From NCBI RefSeq assembly GCF_004138325.1, contig NZ_SBLB01000004.1, forward strand, positions 620,001-684,000: DNA of 64,000 nucleotides, read 5' to 3'. The translations under genes and the position numbers were made by a program. The notes beneath the pieces were generated by a model that worked only from the letters and a program-made list of their open reading frames with translations, searched no databases and had not been told where the DNA came from. Position 1 is the stretch's first letter. Every line of letters starts with the position of its first letter. The DNA comes from Spirosoma sordidisoli (GTDB lineage Bacteria; Bacteroidota; Bacteroidia; Cytophagales; Spirosomataceae). Shown one piece after another: positions 1 to 9,066 of this stretch.

Positions 1-2
1 AC

Positions 3-1202
3 TCACACGACCTCAAGGATTTTCTGGCGGGCAACCTGTTCCCCTACCAGTGGCTCGATATCGAGAATAACCCCAAAGCGCAGGAACTGCTTACACTACA
101 CGGCCTGACGCCCTCCGACCTGCCCGCCGTTGTGTTCGAAGACGGAACGGTACTGACGCAGCCCAGCCTCAGCGACGTCGGCGAAAAGCTCGGCCTGGTT
201 CCCAAAGCATCGCAGGAGCTGTACGACCTGGCCATCATCGGCGCCGGACCGGCCGGGCTGGCAGCGGCTGTCTACGGCGGTTCCGAAGGGCTGCGGACCA
301 TCCTGATCGACAAGCGCGGACCGGGCGGGCAGGCGGGTACCAGCTCGCGCATCGAAAACTATCTCGGCTTCCCCAACGGCCTGAGTGGTAGCGACCTGAC
401 CCGGCGGGCCATTACCCAGGCGCAGCGATTCGGCGTGGAGTTTCTGGCCCCCCAGGAGGTTGTCTCCATTAATTCGCGGGGGCAGTATAAAGACATCAAC
501 ATGGCCGACGGCAGCAAGGTCGTAGCGCGGGCGATCCTGCTCAGCACGGGGGTGTCGTACCATAAACTGGAGAACCCCAGCCTCGACCGGTTTACGGGGG
601 CCGGCGTCTATTACGGAGCCGCCACCACCGAAGCCTATGCCTTCAAAGGTAAGTCGGTGTATGTGGTAGGGGGCGGTAACTCGGCCGGGCAGGGCGCCAT
701 GTACCTGTCTCGAACGGCCTCGGAGGTATTCATCTGCATCCGTCGCCCCGACCTGACCGAAACCATGTCGCAGTACCTGATTGAGCAGATCGACCGAACG
801 CCGAATATTACCGTGCTGGGCTGTACGGAAGTAATCGAAGCGCTGGGCAAAGACCAGATGGAATGCGTTGTGCTCGAGAACATGGATACCCACGAGCGCC
901 GGACCGTTCCGGCCGCGGGCCTGTTCATCTTCATCGGCACCAAGCCCTATACCGACTGGATCGAGATGGACATCATCAAAGACCCCAAAGGCTTCATCGC
1001 CACCGGCCGGGATCTGGCCAAATACGCCGACTTCAAAAAAGTATGGCGACAGGCCCGCGAACCGTTCTCCCTCGAAACCTGCAGCCCCGGCATCTTTGCC
1101 GCGGGCGACGTTCGGGCGGGGGCCATGAACCGCGTAGCCTCGGCCGTAGGGGAAGGCGCAATGGCCGTCAGCTTCGTCCATAAATACCTCGCTGAGAACT
1201 AA
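3..1202 (+). CDS. FAD-dependent thioredoxin-reductase-like protein, 5' end outside window
   Basis: The frame is open from base 3, so the N-terminus lies off the window. The first ~60 visible residues look like the end of a thioredoxin/glutaredoxin-like or receiver-linked module (PAVVFEDG). They are followed by a thioredoxin-reductase fold: FAD dinucleotide site GAGPAGLAAA, GPGGQA, the NADPH motif VGGGNSAGQ, and the C-terminal FAD motif GIFAAGDVR. Where bacterial TrxB has its redox-active CxxC (CATC), this protein reads GAATTEA, so both cysteines are absent. It cannot perform classical dithiol relay to thioredoxin. This matches the family annotated as fused response-regulator or cyclic-nucleotide-binding/thioredoxin reductase, whose substrate is not settled. 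It is followed by a promoter and purM, which look independently transcribed. Confidence 0.85.
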   Translation, partial: SHDLKDFLAGNLFPYQWLDIENNPKAQELLTLHGLTPSDLPAVVFEDGTVLTQPSLSDVGEKLGLVPKASQELYDLAIIGAGPAGLAAAVYGGSEGLRTILIDKRGPGGQAGTSSRIENYLGFPNGLSGSDLTRRAITQAQRFGVEFLAPQEVVSINSRGQYKDINMADGSKVVARAILLSTGVSYHKLENPSLDRFTGAGVYYGAATTEAYAFKGKSVYVVGGGNSAGQGAMYLSRTASEVFICIRRPDLTETMSQYLIEQIDRTPNITVLGCTEVIEALGKDQMECVVLENMDTHERRTVPAAGLFIFIGTKPYTDWIEMDIIKDPKGFIATGRDLAKYADFKKVWRQAREPFSLETCSPGIFAAGDVRAGAMNRVASAVGEGAMAVSFVHKYLAEN

Positions 1203-1227
1203 ACGGACCAGGTCAGCAACGTTTTGG

Positions 1228-1259
1228 TTGGCAATACCTACGGGCTCGTTGTACCTTTG
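1228..1259 (+). promoter_or_regulatory. purM promoter, Bacteroidetes type
   Basis: A TTG at 1228-1230, 21 bp, then TACCTTTG at 1252-1259, a perfect match to the Bacteroidetes -7 consensus TAnnTTTG. It sits in the gap after the flavoprotein gene and points at purM. It predicts a start near 1266 and a leader of about 50 nt. Confidence 0.55.
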
Positions 1260-1275
1260 GGTCGTTTTGTATCGA

Positions 1276-1297
1276 CAGCCACCTCCGGAGGTGGCTG
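1276..1297. promoter_or_regulatory. 22-bp perfect palindrome in purM leader
   Basis: A perfect inverted repeat with 11-bp arms (cagccacctcc and its complement), 17 bp before the purM ATG and downstream of the predicted transcription start. There is no T tract, so it is not an obvious intrinsic terminator. It could be a 5'-UTR hairpin or a protein operator. Confidence 0.5.
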
Positions 1298-1314
1298 TTC
1301 ACTGATGACTGATT

Positions 1315-2478
1315 ATGACTGATCGTTACGCCCAGCGGGGAGTTTCCGCCAGCAAAGAAGACGTACACGCGGCTATTGCCCAACTCGACAAAGGCTTATT
1401 TCCGAAAGCGTTCTGCAAGATCGTGCCCGACACCCTGGCCGGCGACCCGGATTTCTGCACCATCATGCATGCCGACGGCGCCGGTACCAAATCGTCGCTG
1501 GCGTATCTCTACTGGCGCGAAACCGGCGATCGGAGCGTATGGCGTGGCATTGCTCAGGATGCCGTGGTCATGAATACCGACGATCTGATCTGCGTAGGCG
1601 CTACTGGTCCGATGCTGCTGTCGAGTACCATCGGCCGCAACAAAAACCTGATTCCGGGCGAGGTCATTGCCGACATTATCAACGGTACCGAAGACGTGCT
1701 GGCCATGCTGCGCGAACACGGCATCGATGTGTACAGCACCGGGGGCGAAACCGCCGACGTCGGTGACCTGGTCAGGACCATTATTGTCGACAGCACCGTT
1801 ATTGCCCGGATGCGACGCGATCAGGTTATCAGCAACGACCGTATTCAACCCGGCGACGTGGTGGTTGGGCTGGCCTCGTTTGGGCAGGCCACCTACGAAG
1901 ACCAGTACAACGGCGGTATGGGCAGCAACGGCCTTACCTCGGCCCGCCACGATGTGCTGGCCCACGCGCTGGCCGACGCTTATCCGGAGAGCTTCGACCC
2001 GGCCGTTGACCGAAGTCTGGTTTACAGCGGTTCCAAACGCCTTACCGACCCTGTTGAAGGGACCGGGCTAACCGTTGGGCAGCTGATTTTGTCGCCCACG
2101 CGCACCTACGCGCCCGTTGCCCGCGTCCTGCTGGACGAACTGCGGCCCCAGATCCACGGCATGGTTCATTGCTCAGGTGGCGCGCAGACCAAAGTGCTTC
2201 ACTTTGTCGATAATCTGCATATCATCAAGGATAACCTCTTCCCTATTCCGCCCCTGTTCCGGCTTATTCAGCAGGAGAGCGGAACGGCCTGGCAGGAAAT
2301 GTACAAGGTATTCAACATGGGCCACCGGCTCGAAGTGTACCTGGCCGAAGAACACGCCCAGCGGGTGATCGAGGTATCGGAGTCGTTCGGTATTCCGGCG
2401 CAGATTGTCGGCCGGGTCGAGTCGTTTGCGGGTAAACAGGTGACGATCCGCAGCGAGGTCGGCACATTTACCTACTAA
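1315..2478 (+). CDS. purM: Phosphoribosylformylglycinamidine cyclo-ligase (AIR synthase)
   Basis: Converts FGAM to aminoimidazole ribotide with ATP in de novo purine synthesis, in the cytosol. The 387-residue protein is of the long Bacteroidetes type. It begins MTDRYAQRGVSASKEDVH, carries the conserved HADGAGTKSS segment near residue 50, and has GGETADVGDLV and the C-terminal FNMGHRLEVY segment of the PurM/SelD/ThiL ATP-binding superfamily. The ATG start follows a good promoter and leaves a leader with a strong palindrome. No other pur gene is adjacent, so it is probably monocistronic. Confidence 0.95.
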   Translation: MTDRYAQRGVSASKEDVHAAIAQLDKGLFPKAFCKIVPDTLAGDPDFCTIMHADGAGTKSSLAYLYWRETGDRSVWRGIAQDAVVMNTDDLICVGATGPMLLSSTIGRNKNLIPGEVIADIINGTEDVLAMLREHGIDVYSTGGETADVGDLVRTIIVDSTVIARMRRDQVISNDRIQPGDVVVGLASFGQATYEDQYNGGMGSNGLTSARHDVLAHALADAYPESFDPAVDRSLVYSGSKRLTDPVEGTGLTVGQLILSPTRTYAPVARVLLDELRPQIHGMVHCSGGAQTKVLHFVDNLHIIKDNLFPIPPLFRLIQQESGTAWQEMYKVFNMGHRLEVYLAEEHAQRVIEVSESFGIPAQIVGRVESFAGKQVTIRSEVGTFTY

Positions 2479-2480
2479 CA

Positions 2481-2510
2481 TTTGGGTTAGCTTATTTTTA
2501 TCTACATTCG
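2481..2510 (+). promoter_or_regulatory. Putative promoter of the T9SS protein gene
   Basis: TTTG at 2481-2484, then TACATTCG at 2503-2510 (one mismatch to TAnnTTTG). The -7 box overlaps the GTG at 2510, so transcription would start after it. This favours the ATG at 2531 as the translation start. Confidence 0.4.
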
Positions 2511-2530
2511 TGGCGATTTCGTTACTCGCC

Positions 2531-3628
2531 ATGCGTTACTTCTACACCTTTTGTCTGTTAACCCTGTCGGCTATAGTGCAGGCGCAGGTTAACTTTTCGG
2601 CCACCTGGCCTTTCAACGGCGCTACGACGGGCAGCGCCACCCATGCCAACGTAAGTACGGGCGGAGCCAGTTTTGTCGGCGTAGCTCCCAACAACGTAGC
2701 CGGTTACGTTCCCGGTCAGAACGGACAGGCCGTCAACGTAGCCAACTGGTCGCAGTCGGCAGCCTGCAACTTTTCTGAGTACGTTCAGATCAGCGTCAGC
2801 GCGCAGAACGGCCAGAGCATGACCCTTACCCAGCTGACTGTATTTGCCAACCGGTCAGGTAGTGGGCCTCAGGAGTTGCGGCTTCGCTCCAGTGTCGATA
2901 ATTACGCGTCGGATCTGATGGTGTTTGCCGTAGGTACCTCTTTCCAGCAGGCATCGGCCAGCCTGTCAGGAGCGGGGTTTACCAGTCAGACTGGTACAAT
3001 TACCTTCCGGCTCTACGGCTGTAATGGCACCGGAGGCACCCTCCGGCTCGATGACCTGACCATCAACGGCACCGTTACGGCCGCGCCCCTGCCCGTTTCG
3101 CTGCTTTCGTTCACCGCCAAACCCGAAGGTGACCGTGTGCAGATTGCCTGGTCAACCGCCTGGGAACGCGACGCCAGCCGCTTCGATATTGAACGCAGTG
3201 CCGATCTGAAGGAGTTTGAAACGGTAGGCAGTGTACCCGCCAGAGGCACCACCGACCAGCAGCAGCAGTACGGCCTTACCGACCTCAACCCCCGCCCCGG
3301 CACGAGCTACTACCGCCTGCGCCAGGTCGATTATAACGGCACGACCAACCTGTATACCCCCGTAGCGGTTCAGCTCAAAACCGGAGAATCGGTAGTGGCT
3401 GTTTATCCTAACCCAGCCGAGTCGACCCGGATTCATGTACGGCTCTGGAACGCCGATGGAGCTACCGTTCGGCTACTGACCATGTCTGGCCAGCCCGTTG
3501 CCGGCAGTCTGCACCGCAGCGCTGGCGAGGCTGACCTGATTCCGGCTCAGCCACTGACCGCCGGTCTCTACTGGCTCGAAACCACCCTGGGTGAGCAACG
3601 ACGAATCCAGCGGGTACTGGTTCGGTAA
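2531..3628 (+). CDS. Secreted protein with T9SS type A C-terminal sorting domain
   Basis: A 365-residue extracellular protein of unknown function. The ATG at 2531 gives a clean signal peptide (MRYFYTFCLLTLSAIVQAQ). An in-frame GTG 21 bp upstream would only add a non-signal prefix and overlaps the predicted promoter. Residues ~20-190 form a beta-rich region with no catalytic motif that I recognise. Then comes the LPVSLLSFTAK linker with a fibronectin-like segment (FDIERSADLKEF, SYYRLRQVDYNG), typical just before the sorting domain of Bacteroidetes proteins. The last ~80 residues (VYPNPA, GLYWLET) are a type IX secretion C-terminal domain, which predicts export across the outer membrane and surface attachment or release. 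Confidence 0.85.
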   Translation: MRYFYTFCLLTLSAIVQAQVNFSATWPFNGATTGSATHANVSTGGASFVGVAPNNVAGYVPGQNGQAVNVANWSQSAACNFSEYVQISVSAQNGQSMTLTQLTVFANRSGSGPQELRLRSSVDNYASDLMVFAVGTSFQQASASLSGAGFTSQTGTITFRLYGCNGTGGTLRLDDLTINGTVTAAPLPVSLLSFTAKPEGDRVQIAWSTAWERDASRFDIERSADLKEFETVGSVPARGTTDQQQQYGLTDLNPRPGTSYYRLRQVDYNGTTNLYTPVAVQLKTGESVVAVYPNPAESTRIHVRLWNADGATVRLLTMSGQPVAGSLHRSAGEADLIPAQPLTAGLYWLETTLGEQRRIQRVLVR

Positions 3629-3989
3629 TGCCCTCACCAGCTGCTGGTTAGCTCTGCCGATCGAGTAAAGCCACAGCAAGTAAAGTCGGGATTGTCACCC
3701 CGTCAAAACCAGTTGTACCGCAGCAGAAAAATGGCTACCTGTGTATGGCTATTCGCCCATTCCCGACGGCTTGAGTCTACGTTCACGTCGAGTGATTTAG
3801 TATTGGGGCGACACCTACCCATCCTGATTGGCAAAAAAAACTCCGAAGCTATACATCTTCGGAGAGCTATTGTACCCGCGCCGATGCAGGCACAGTATGT
3901 AGAGTTAATGGGTACTTCGGTGATTCTTCACTAGCTCAATACGGCTGCCATAGCCAGCAAGTACGTTTTGATACGGGATGAAAACAGGC
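3629..3989. other. Intergenic region, no gene supported
   Basis: The stretch holds the terminator of the minus-strand DUF4258/DUF2283 pair (3833-3864). A possible 80-codon plus-strand frame at 3692 has no family resemblance and runs across that terminator, so it was left out. Confidence 0.6.
3833..3864 (-). terminator. Intrinsic terminator of the DUF4258/DUF2283 operon
   Basis: Read on the minus strand: an 8-bp stem (ctccgaag/cttcggag) with an 8-nt loop, followed immediately by eight T. It lies downstream of the DUF2283 gene in its orientation. Confidence 0.8.
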
Positions 3990-4184
3990 CTAAGCCACTT
4001 CGAGTTCAACCATTGTCGGGCGGTCCATTCGTTTAGACGCGTTTAGAATCTCAATCCCTACCATCATACCACTAGCATCATAATCAATGATCATACCCGG
4101 CCGGTCTGCATCGCTCTCTTCTATCTGTGCATCCGTTAGCTGAATGTAAAGTATATCCACCTCCCGGTCATATTTCACCTTCAT
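3990..4184 (-). CDS. DUF2283 domain-containing small protein
   Basis: 64 residues covering the whole DUF2283 fold. It starts MKVKYDREVDILYI, has the family-typical D-x-L-Y-I and E-x-x-D segments, and the GIEILNASKR end. Its start overlaps the end of the DUF4258 gene by 17 bp, so the two are translationally linked. DUF2283 genes are often found next to DUF4258 genes, an arrangement resembling a toxin-antitoxin pair, with this as the likelier antitoxin-like partner. No biochemical function is established. The pair looks more AT-rich than its neighbours, which hints at horizontal acquisition. Confidence 0.8.
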   Translation of the reverse strand: MKVKYDREVDILYIQLTDAQIEESDADRPGMIIDYDASGMMVGIEILNASKRMDRPTMVELEVA

Positions 4185-4449
4185 AGTACTTCGGTAGTTT
4201 CGACGTCTTATAAACAGTTTTTACAACGCAAGGTTGCTTTTCCGTATTGACGAATACTCGTACTAAGTACGTACCTTTTTCCTTAAAATCAATTTTTGAC
4301 TGATAAACCTTCTGTCCATACCCACCCGATTCGTCATCGATAATCTGGTCTGGACGAATTAGTATAGATTGAACAGTTTGATCATCGATACCACGTTTTT
4401 CCATTTGTTCTCTGGCGTGGTTCGACACTTCGTATAGGATGTCAGTCAT
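4168..4449 (-). CDS. DUF4258 domain-containing protein, candidate toxin
   Basis: 93 residues. The core has the DUF4258 pattern: HAREQMEKRGI near residue 11 (H, then R-G-I), D-E-S-G-G-Y-G-Q-K-V-Y in the middle, and YLVRVFVNTE / VVKTVYKTSK at the end. DUF4258 is thought to be related to RelE/HigB-like toxins, but the activity of this one is unknown. It is the first gene of a two-gene operon with the overlapping DUF2283 gene, ending at a strong terminator. The 111-bp gap to the nrdB end contains the nrdB inverted repeat. Confidence 0.8.
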   Translation of the reverse strand: MTDILYEVSNHAREQMEKRGIDDQTVQSILIRPDQIIDDESGGYGQKVYQSKIDFKEKGTYLVRVFVNTEKQPCVVKTVYKTSKLPKYYEGEI

Positions 4450-4492
4450 CGATAGTCAGTTCATTATCAGCATCTGGCAAACAGACAATTAG

Positions 4493-4548
4493 CAGACAAG
4501 AGGCTCAACCTATGCCGTTTCACACGGATACGTTGAGCCTCTTGTCTG
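4493..4548. terminator. 17-bp inverted repeat between nrdB and DUF4258
   Basis: Perfect 17-bp arms at 4493-4509 and 4532-4548 (cagacaagaggctcaac and its complement) with a 22-nt loop, 12 bp after the nrdB stop in the minus direction. The following T tract is poor, so termination is inferred from position and stem strength. Confidence 0.6.
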
Positions 4549-4560
4549 GACAATTACTGA

Positions 4561-5607
4561 CTAGAAATCAGCGTCGAGCACAAATCCTTTGGGTTCTTCG
4601 GTTACCTTGGCGGTTTCGGCCTCGCTGCCGTCCGGGTTCTGTGAAGCCGCCTTCATGGCTTTGAACTTGGCCATTACTTCGCCCCGCTGGTATTCGCCCA
4701 CGCGCTTTTCGAAGAAGTTTGTTTTACCCTGCAGCGAGATCATATCCATGAAATCGAAGGGGTTCGTTACGTTGTAGATCTTACGCAGGCCGAGCGTCAC
4801 CAGCAGGTGATCCGCTACGAAAGCGATGTACTGCTTCATCAGATCGGCGTTCATCCCGATCAGCGACACGGGCAGCGCATCCGTCACAAACTCCTGCTCG
4901 ATCTCAACCGCATTCCGGATAATATCGTACAGCTGCGACTCGGGCAGTTTGTTTTTGATGTGGTCCGTATAGAGCATACAGGCAAAATCGCGGTGCAGGC
5001 CTTCGTCGCGCGAGATGAGCTCGTTCGAGAAGGTAAGGCCCGGCATCAGACCGCGTTTTTTCAGCCAGTAGATGGAGCAGAACGAACCCGAGAAGAAAAT
5101 ACCTTCTACGGCGGCAAACGCAATAAGCCGCTCGGCAAAGCTTCCGTTCTCGATCCAGCGCAGCGCCCACTCGGCTTTTTTCTGCACGCAGGGAATGGTA
5201 TCGATCGCGTTGAGCAGCCGGTCTTTCTCGGCCGAATCTTTAATGTAGGTATCGATCAGCAGCGAATAGGTCTCGGAGTGAATGTTCTCCATCATGACCT
5301 GAAACCCATAGAAGCATTTGGCTTCGGCATACTGCACTTCAGACAGGAAGTTGACGGCCAGGTTTTCGTTCACGATACCGTCCGAAGCGGCAAAGAACGC
5401 CAGCACGTGCGAGATGAAGTGCCGCTCACCATCGTTCAGACTATTCCAGTCTTTCATATCCTGACCGAGGTCAATCTCTTCGGCAGTCCAGAACGACGCT
5501 TCGTGGGTTTTGTAATACTCCCAAATGTCCCAGTGCTTGATGGGGAACAGCACAAAGCGGTTTTTGTCTTCTTCTAAGATCGGCTCGATCACATCGTGTT
5601 GTACCAT
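4561..5607 (-). CDS. nrdB: Class I ribonucleotide reductase small subunit (R2)
   Basis: Houses the diiron-tyrosyl radical that activates the R1 subunit to reduce ribonucleotides. At 348 residues it is the eukaryote-like R2 typical of Bacteroidetes. Metal ligands and the radical site are visible in [20 protein letters not shown]107, H110 and the candidate radical Tyr114. Further ligands lie at E80/E81 (NEN) and in the EGIFFSGSF and ISRDEGLH helices. The C-terminal tail ends VLDADF, the kind of acidic/aromatic peptide that docks on R1. The R1 gene (nrdA) is not in the window, so the subunits are unlinked here. Confidence 0.95.
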   Translation of the reverse strand: MVQHDVIEPILEEDKNRFVLFPIKHWDIWEYYKTHEASFWTAEEIDLGQDMKDWNSLNDGERHFISHVLAFFAASDGIVNENLAVNFLSEVQYAEAKCFYGFQVMMENIHSETYSLLIDTYIKDSAEKDRLLNAIDTIPCVQKKAEWALRWIENGSFAERLIAFAAVEGIFFSGSFCSIYWLKKRGLMPGLTFSNELISRDEGLHRDFACMLYTDHIKNKLPESQLYDIIRNAVEIEQEFVTDALPVSLIGMNADLMKQYIAFVADHLLVTLGLRKIYNVTNPFDFMDMISLQGKTNFFEKRVGEYQRGEVMAKFKAMKAASQNPDGSEAETAKVTEEPKGFVLDADF

Positions 5608-6087
5608 GTTGGGGTTGTTAATTTATGTGGTGAAAGCCAGGTTGCAGGGCTGGCCATATCGACTAAAAATGGGCAAGCTTCTTCTGACAAAATTAAGCGG
5701 TACGGCCACTTCTGCAAGCCATTTTAAATTGGGTTGTCGATCCAGTCAAATAAGACATATTGGTAACACAAACACTATCAGCCTGTTGAGACAAAGGCAG
5801 TTAGATAGATTCTTGGAATGTTCATACTAACTAACAATCTGCCAGATGCTGTTCATCAAAAGCGTCTTCCAAACCTTGTTCAGCTGATAGAAACGAACTT
5901 CATGCATGGCTTCTAGTTACCTTTTGTAATTAAAAAATCAGGCCACCCGGTAAGCGCCGGATGCTGGGCCGGATGGCCGGGCTGACCCGTAATTTGTCTG
6001 TAGTAAATCGGAACCCCGGCCGGTCTGTTTTACGTTGCTAGTAAGAATAAGCCATCGCTTCGGCAAACCGACTGCAATCAACGCAAC
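5608..6087. other. Gap between divergent nrdB and uvrA, no gene seen
   Basis: About 480 bp separate the two start codons. It should hold both promoters, but no good TTG/TAnnTTTG pair stands out for either gene. No ORF with family resemblance and no RNA gene was recognised. Confidence 0.5.
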
Positions 6088-8970
6088 GTGACGACAGAAG
6101 ACACCCCTACTGGCCAGCAAGCCGGCCTTACCGATATTGACCTGACAGGTTATGAGCAGATTGATGTGCTCGGCGCCCGTGAACATAATCTCAAGAATAT
6201 TGACGTCTCCATTCCGCGTAACAAGCTGGTGGTCGTGACGGGCATCAGCGGCAGTGGAAAGTCGTCGCTGGCGTTCGATACCATCTACGCCGAAGGCCAG
6301 CGCCGGTACATGGAAAGCTTTTCGGCCTACGCCCGCTCCTTTATCGGCGATATGGAACGGCCCGATGTCGACAAGATCAACGGCCTCAGCCCGGTCATCT
6401 CGATCGAGCAGAAAACTACCTCCAAGAACCCCCGTTCTACGGTGGGTACCACCACCGAGATCTACGACTTTTTGCGGCTGCTCTACGCCCGTTCCGGCGA
6501 AGCATACTCGTACCTGACGGGCCGAAAAATGGAACGCCAGTCGCAGGATCAGATCATCGATACCATCCTGAACCAGTACGGCGGGCAGAAGATAACCCTG
6601 CTGGCCCCCGTTATCCGCAGCCGGAAAGGACACTACCGTGAGCTGTTCGTGCAGATCGCCAAAACGGGCTATACCAAAGTACGCGTCGATGGCGTGGTAC
6701 AGGATATCGTACCGAAAATGCAGCTGGACCGGTACAAGATCCACGACGTCGAAATCGTCATCGACAGGCTGATTCCCAAACCCGACGACCGGTATCGGCT
6801 CAGCCAGTCGGTGCAGACGGCGCTGAAACAGGGCAAAGGTGCCATGCAGATGCTCGACGGCGACGGTACCCTCATTTACTTCTCGCAGAACCTGATGGAC
6901 CCCGAGTCGGGCATCAGTTACGACGAACCGTCGCCCAACTCGTTTTCGTTCAACTCGCCCTACGGAGCCTGTCCGGTTTGTAACGGCCTGGGCGTAGTCG
7001 AAGAAATTACCGAAGAGTCGGTGATACCCGACAAATCGCTGAGCATCAGCCGCGGAGCCATTGCCCCCCTGGGCGAGTTCCGGGAATTGTGGATCTTCAA
7101 GGAAATTGAAGCGATTCTGAAAAAATACAAGCTTAACCTGAGTACTCCTGTCAGCAAGTTTCCCGACGAGCTGCTGCATGCGCTCATGTACGGCACCGAC
7201 GAAGAAGCCGGCACGGCCACCCCGGCAGGGAAGCCATCGCCAGCAGAAGGTACGTATTCGTTTAAGTTTGAAGGGATCGTCAACTTCCTGAAACGGCAGC
7301 AGGAAAACGGCTCCGACAAGATCCTGGACTGGATCAAGGACTTCATGATCGTGAAAACCTGTCCCGAATGCGACGGGGCACGCCTGAAAAAAGAGTCGCT
7401 GTATTTCCGGATTGCGCAGAAAAACATTTCCGAGCTGGCCCGTATGGACATTTCGGAACTGGCGGCCTGGTTCAACGACGTCGAAAGCCGCCTGACCGAT
7501 CGGCAGAATATCATTGCCAAAGAGATTCTTAAGGAAATTCGGAAACGAATCGGTTTCCTGGTCGACATCGGGCTGGATTACCTCACCCTCGACCGGTCGC
7601 TCAAGACCCTCTCGGGTGGCGAAGCACAACGAATTCGGCTGGCCACGCAGATCGGTACCCAGCTGGTTGGGGTGCTCTACATCATGGACGAGCCCAGCAT
7701 CGGCCTGCACCAGCGCGACAACGTAAAACTGATCGACTCGCTCAAGAACCTGCGCGACCTCGGCAACACGGTTCTGGTCGTTGAACACGACAAAGACATG
7801 ATGCTGGAGTCGGACTTCATCCTCGACATCGGCCCCGGCGCCGGTCGGCACGGTGGTCAGGTCGTGGGGCAGGGAACGCCCGACGAGTTTTTGAAAAATG
7901 GCAGCACCACCGCCGATTACCTCAGCGGCCGCCGGGCCATTGCCGTACCTGCCGAGCGCCGGAAAGGCAACGGCAAGTTCCTGATCATTAAAAATGCCAC
8001 GGGCCACAACCTGAAAAACGTAAACCTGAAATTGCCGCTGGGCAAGATGGTCACGATTACGGGGGTGTCGGGCAGCGGCAAGTCGTCGTTGATTCACGAA
8101 ACGCTGTTCCCGATTCTGAACCGGCATTTTTATAAGTCGAAGCGCGAGCCGCTGGCGTTCAAATCCGTGGAGGGGCTGGAGCATCTCGACAAAGTTATCG
8201 AAGTTGACCAGTCGCCCATTGGCCGCACGCCCCGGTCTAATCCGGCTACGTATACCGGCATGTTCTCGGACATCCGGCTGCTGTTTGCCGAGCTGCCCGA
8301 GGCCAAGATTCGCGGCTACAAACCGGGGCGGTTCTCGTTCAACGTGAAAGGCGGGCGCTGCGAAGACTGCGAAGGAGCGGGCATGAAAAAGGTGGAGATG
8401 GAGTTTCTGCCCGACGTACACGTGCTCTGCGAGACCTGTAAGGGCAAACGTTTCAACCGCGAAACCCTGGAAGTCCGCTTCAAAGGCAAATCCATTGCCG
8501 ACGTGCTGGACATGACCGTAGAACAGGCCCTCGACTTCTTTGCCAGCCAGCCTAAAATCCTGCGCAAGGTAACGACCCTGAACGACGTAGGGCTGGGTTA
8601 TATCACCCTGGGTCAGCACGCCACTACGCTCAGCGGGGGCGAGGCCCAGCGGGTTAAACTCGCCGAAGAGCTATCGAAGAAAGACACCGGTAAAACGCTG
8701 TATATACTCGACGAACCGACAACGGGCCTACACTTCCAGGATATTGCGCACCTGCTCGACGTGCTCAACAAACTGGCCGACAAAGGCAACTCGGTCCTGA
8801 TTATCGAGCACAACCTCGACGTCATCAAAGTCTCCGACCACCTGATCGACCTCGGCCCGGAAGGCGGCAACAAAGGTGGCTTTATCATTGCGGAGGGTAC
8901 CCCCGAAAAGGTAGCCCAGGTTGCCGGCAGTCATACCGGTAAGTTCCTCAAACTGGAGTTAGCCAGCTAA
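6088..8970 (+). CDS. uvrA: Excinuclease ABC subunit A
   Basis: DNA-damage recognition ATPase of nucleotide excision repair, loading UvrB. It has 960 residues with two ABC modules: Walker [10 protein letters not shown] (~52-60) and GVSGSGKSS (~658), signature motifs [12 protein letters not shown] and [12 protein letters not shown], and Walker B segments [12 protein letters not shown] and [12 protein letters not shown]. The second zinc module is complete (CEDCEGAG...CETCKGK). In the first zinc region only the distal half is seen (CPVCNGLG, preceded by FSFNSPYGA); the proximal CxxC is missing, as in other Bacteroidetes UvrA as far as I recall. The start is GTG at 6088. A long terminator follows. 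Confidence 0.95.
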   Translation: MTTEDTPTGQQAGLTDIDLTGYEQIDVLGAREHNLKNIDVSIPRNKLVVVTGISGSGKSSLAFDTIYAEGQRRYMESFSAYARSFIGDMERPDVDKINGLSPVISIEQKTTSKNPRSTVGTTTEIYDFLRLLYARSGEAYSYLTGRKMERQSQDQIIDTILNQYGGQKITLLAPVIRSRKGHYRELFVQIAKTGYTKVRVDGVVQDIVPKMQLDRYKIHDVEIVIDRLIPKPDDRYRLSQSVQTALKQGKGAMQMLDGDGTLIYFSQNLMDPESGISYDEPSPNSFSFNSPYGACPVCNGLGVVEEITEESVIPDKSLSISRGAIAPLGEFRELWIFKEIEAILKKYKLNLSTPVSKFPDELLHALMYGTDEEAGTATPAGKPSPAEGTYSFKFEGIVNFLKRQQENGSDKILDWIKDFMIVKTCPECDGARLKKESLYFRIAQKNISELARMDISELAAWFNDVESRLTDRQNIIAKEILKEIRKRIGFLVDIGLDYLTLDRSLKTLSGGEAQRIRLATQIGTQLVGVLYIMDEPSIGLHQRDNVKLIDSLKNLRDLGNTVLVVEHDKDMMLESDFILDIGPGAGRHGGQVVGQGTPDEFLKNGSTTADYLSGRRAIAVPAERRKGNGKFLIIKNATGHNLKNVNLKLPLGKMVTITGVSGSGKSSLIHETLFPILNRHFYKSKREPLAFKSVEGLEHLDKVIEVDQSPIGRTPRSNPATYTGMFSDIRLLFAELPEAKIRGYKPGRFSFNVKGGRCEDCEGAGMKKVEMEFLPDVHVLCETCKGKRFNRETLEVRFKGKSIADVLDMTVEQALDFFASQPKILRKVTTLNDVGLGYITLGQHATTLSGGEAQRVKLAEELSKKDTGKTLYILDEPTTGLHFQDIAHLLDVLNKLADKGNSVLIIEHNLDVIKVSDHLIDLGPEGGNKGGFIIAEGTPEKVAQVAGSHTGKFLKLELAS

Positions 8971-8993
8971 GCTACTCATGTTTTGCCGGCCAG

Positions 8994-9049
8994 AAACGAC
9001 TCGGTCCGGATGCACTCAAGTCGTTGAGCGCATCCGGACCGAGTCGTTT
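8994..9049. terminator. Bidirectional terminator between uvrA and the secreted-protein gene
   Basis: Perfect 20-bp arms at 8994-9013 and 9030-9049 with a 16-nt loop. The arms end in AAA/TTT, so a short T run follows the stem on both strands. It lies between convergent genes. Confidence 0.8.
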
Positions 9050-9066
9050 TACCTGATACGAGCCGA

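Noticed and set aside
3692-3934. 80-codon plus-strand frame
   Set aside because: No similarity to any family, crosses the terminator of the opposite-strand operon, and no promoter.
5938-8619. 893-codon open frame antisense to uvrA, and similar long antisense frames over the flavoprotein gene (96-1181), the amidohydrolase gene (12945-14168), gltA (14462-15661) and gpmI (20806-22284)
   Set aside because: They lie exactly opposite well-identified genes. Their composition (runs of His, Gln, Val, Phe) is what codon bias of the sense gene produces. None shows a protein family.
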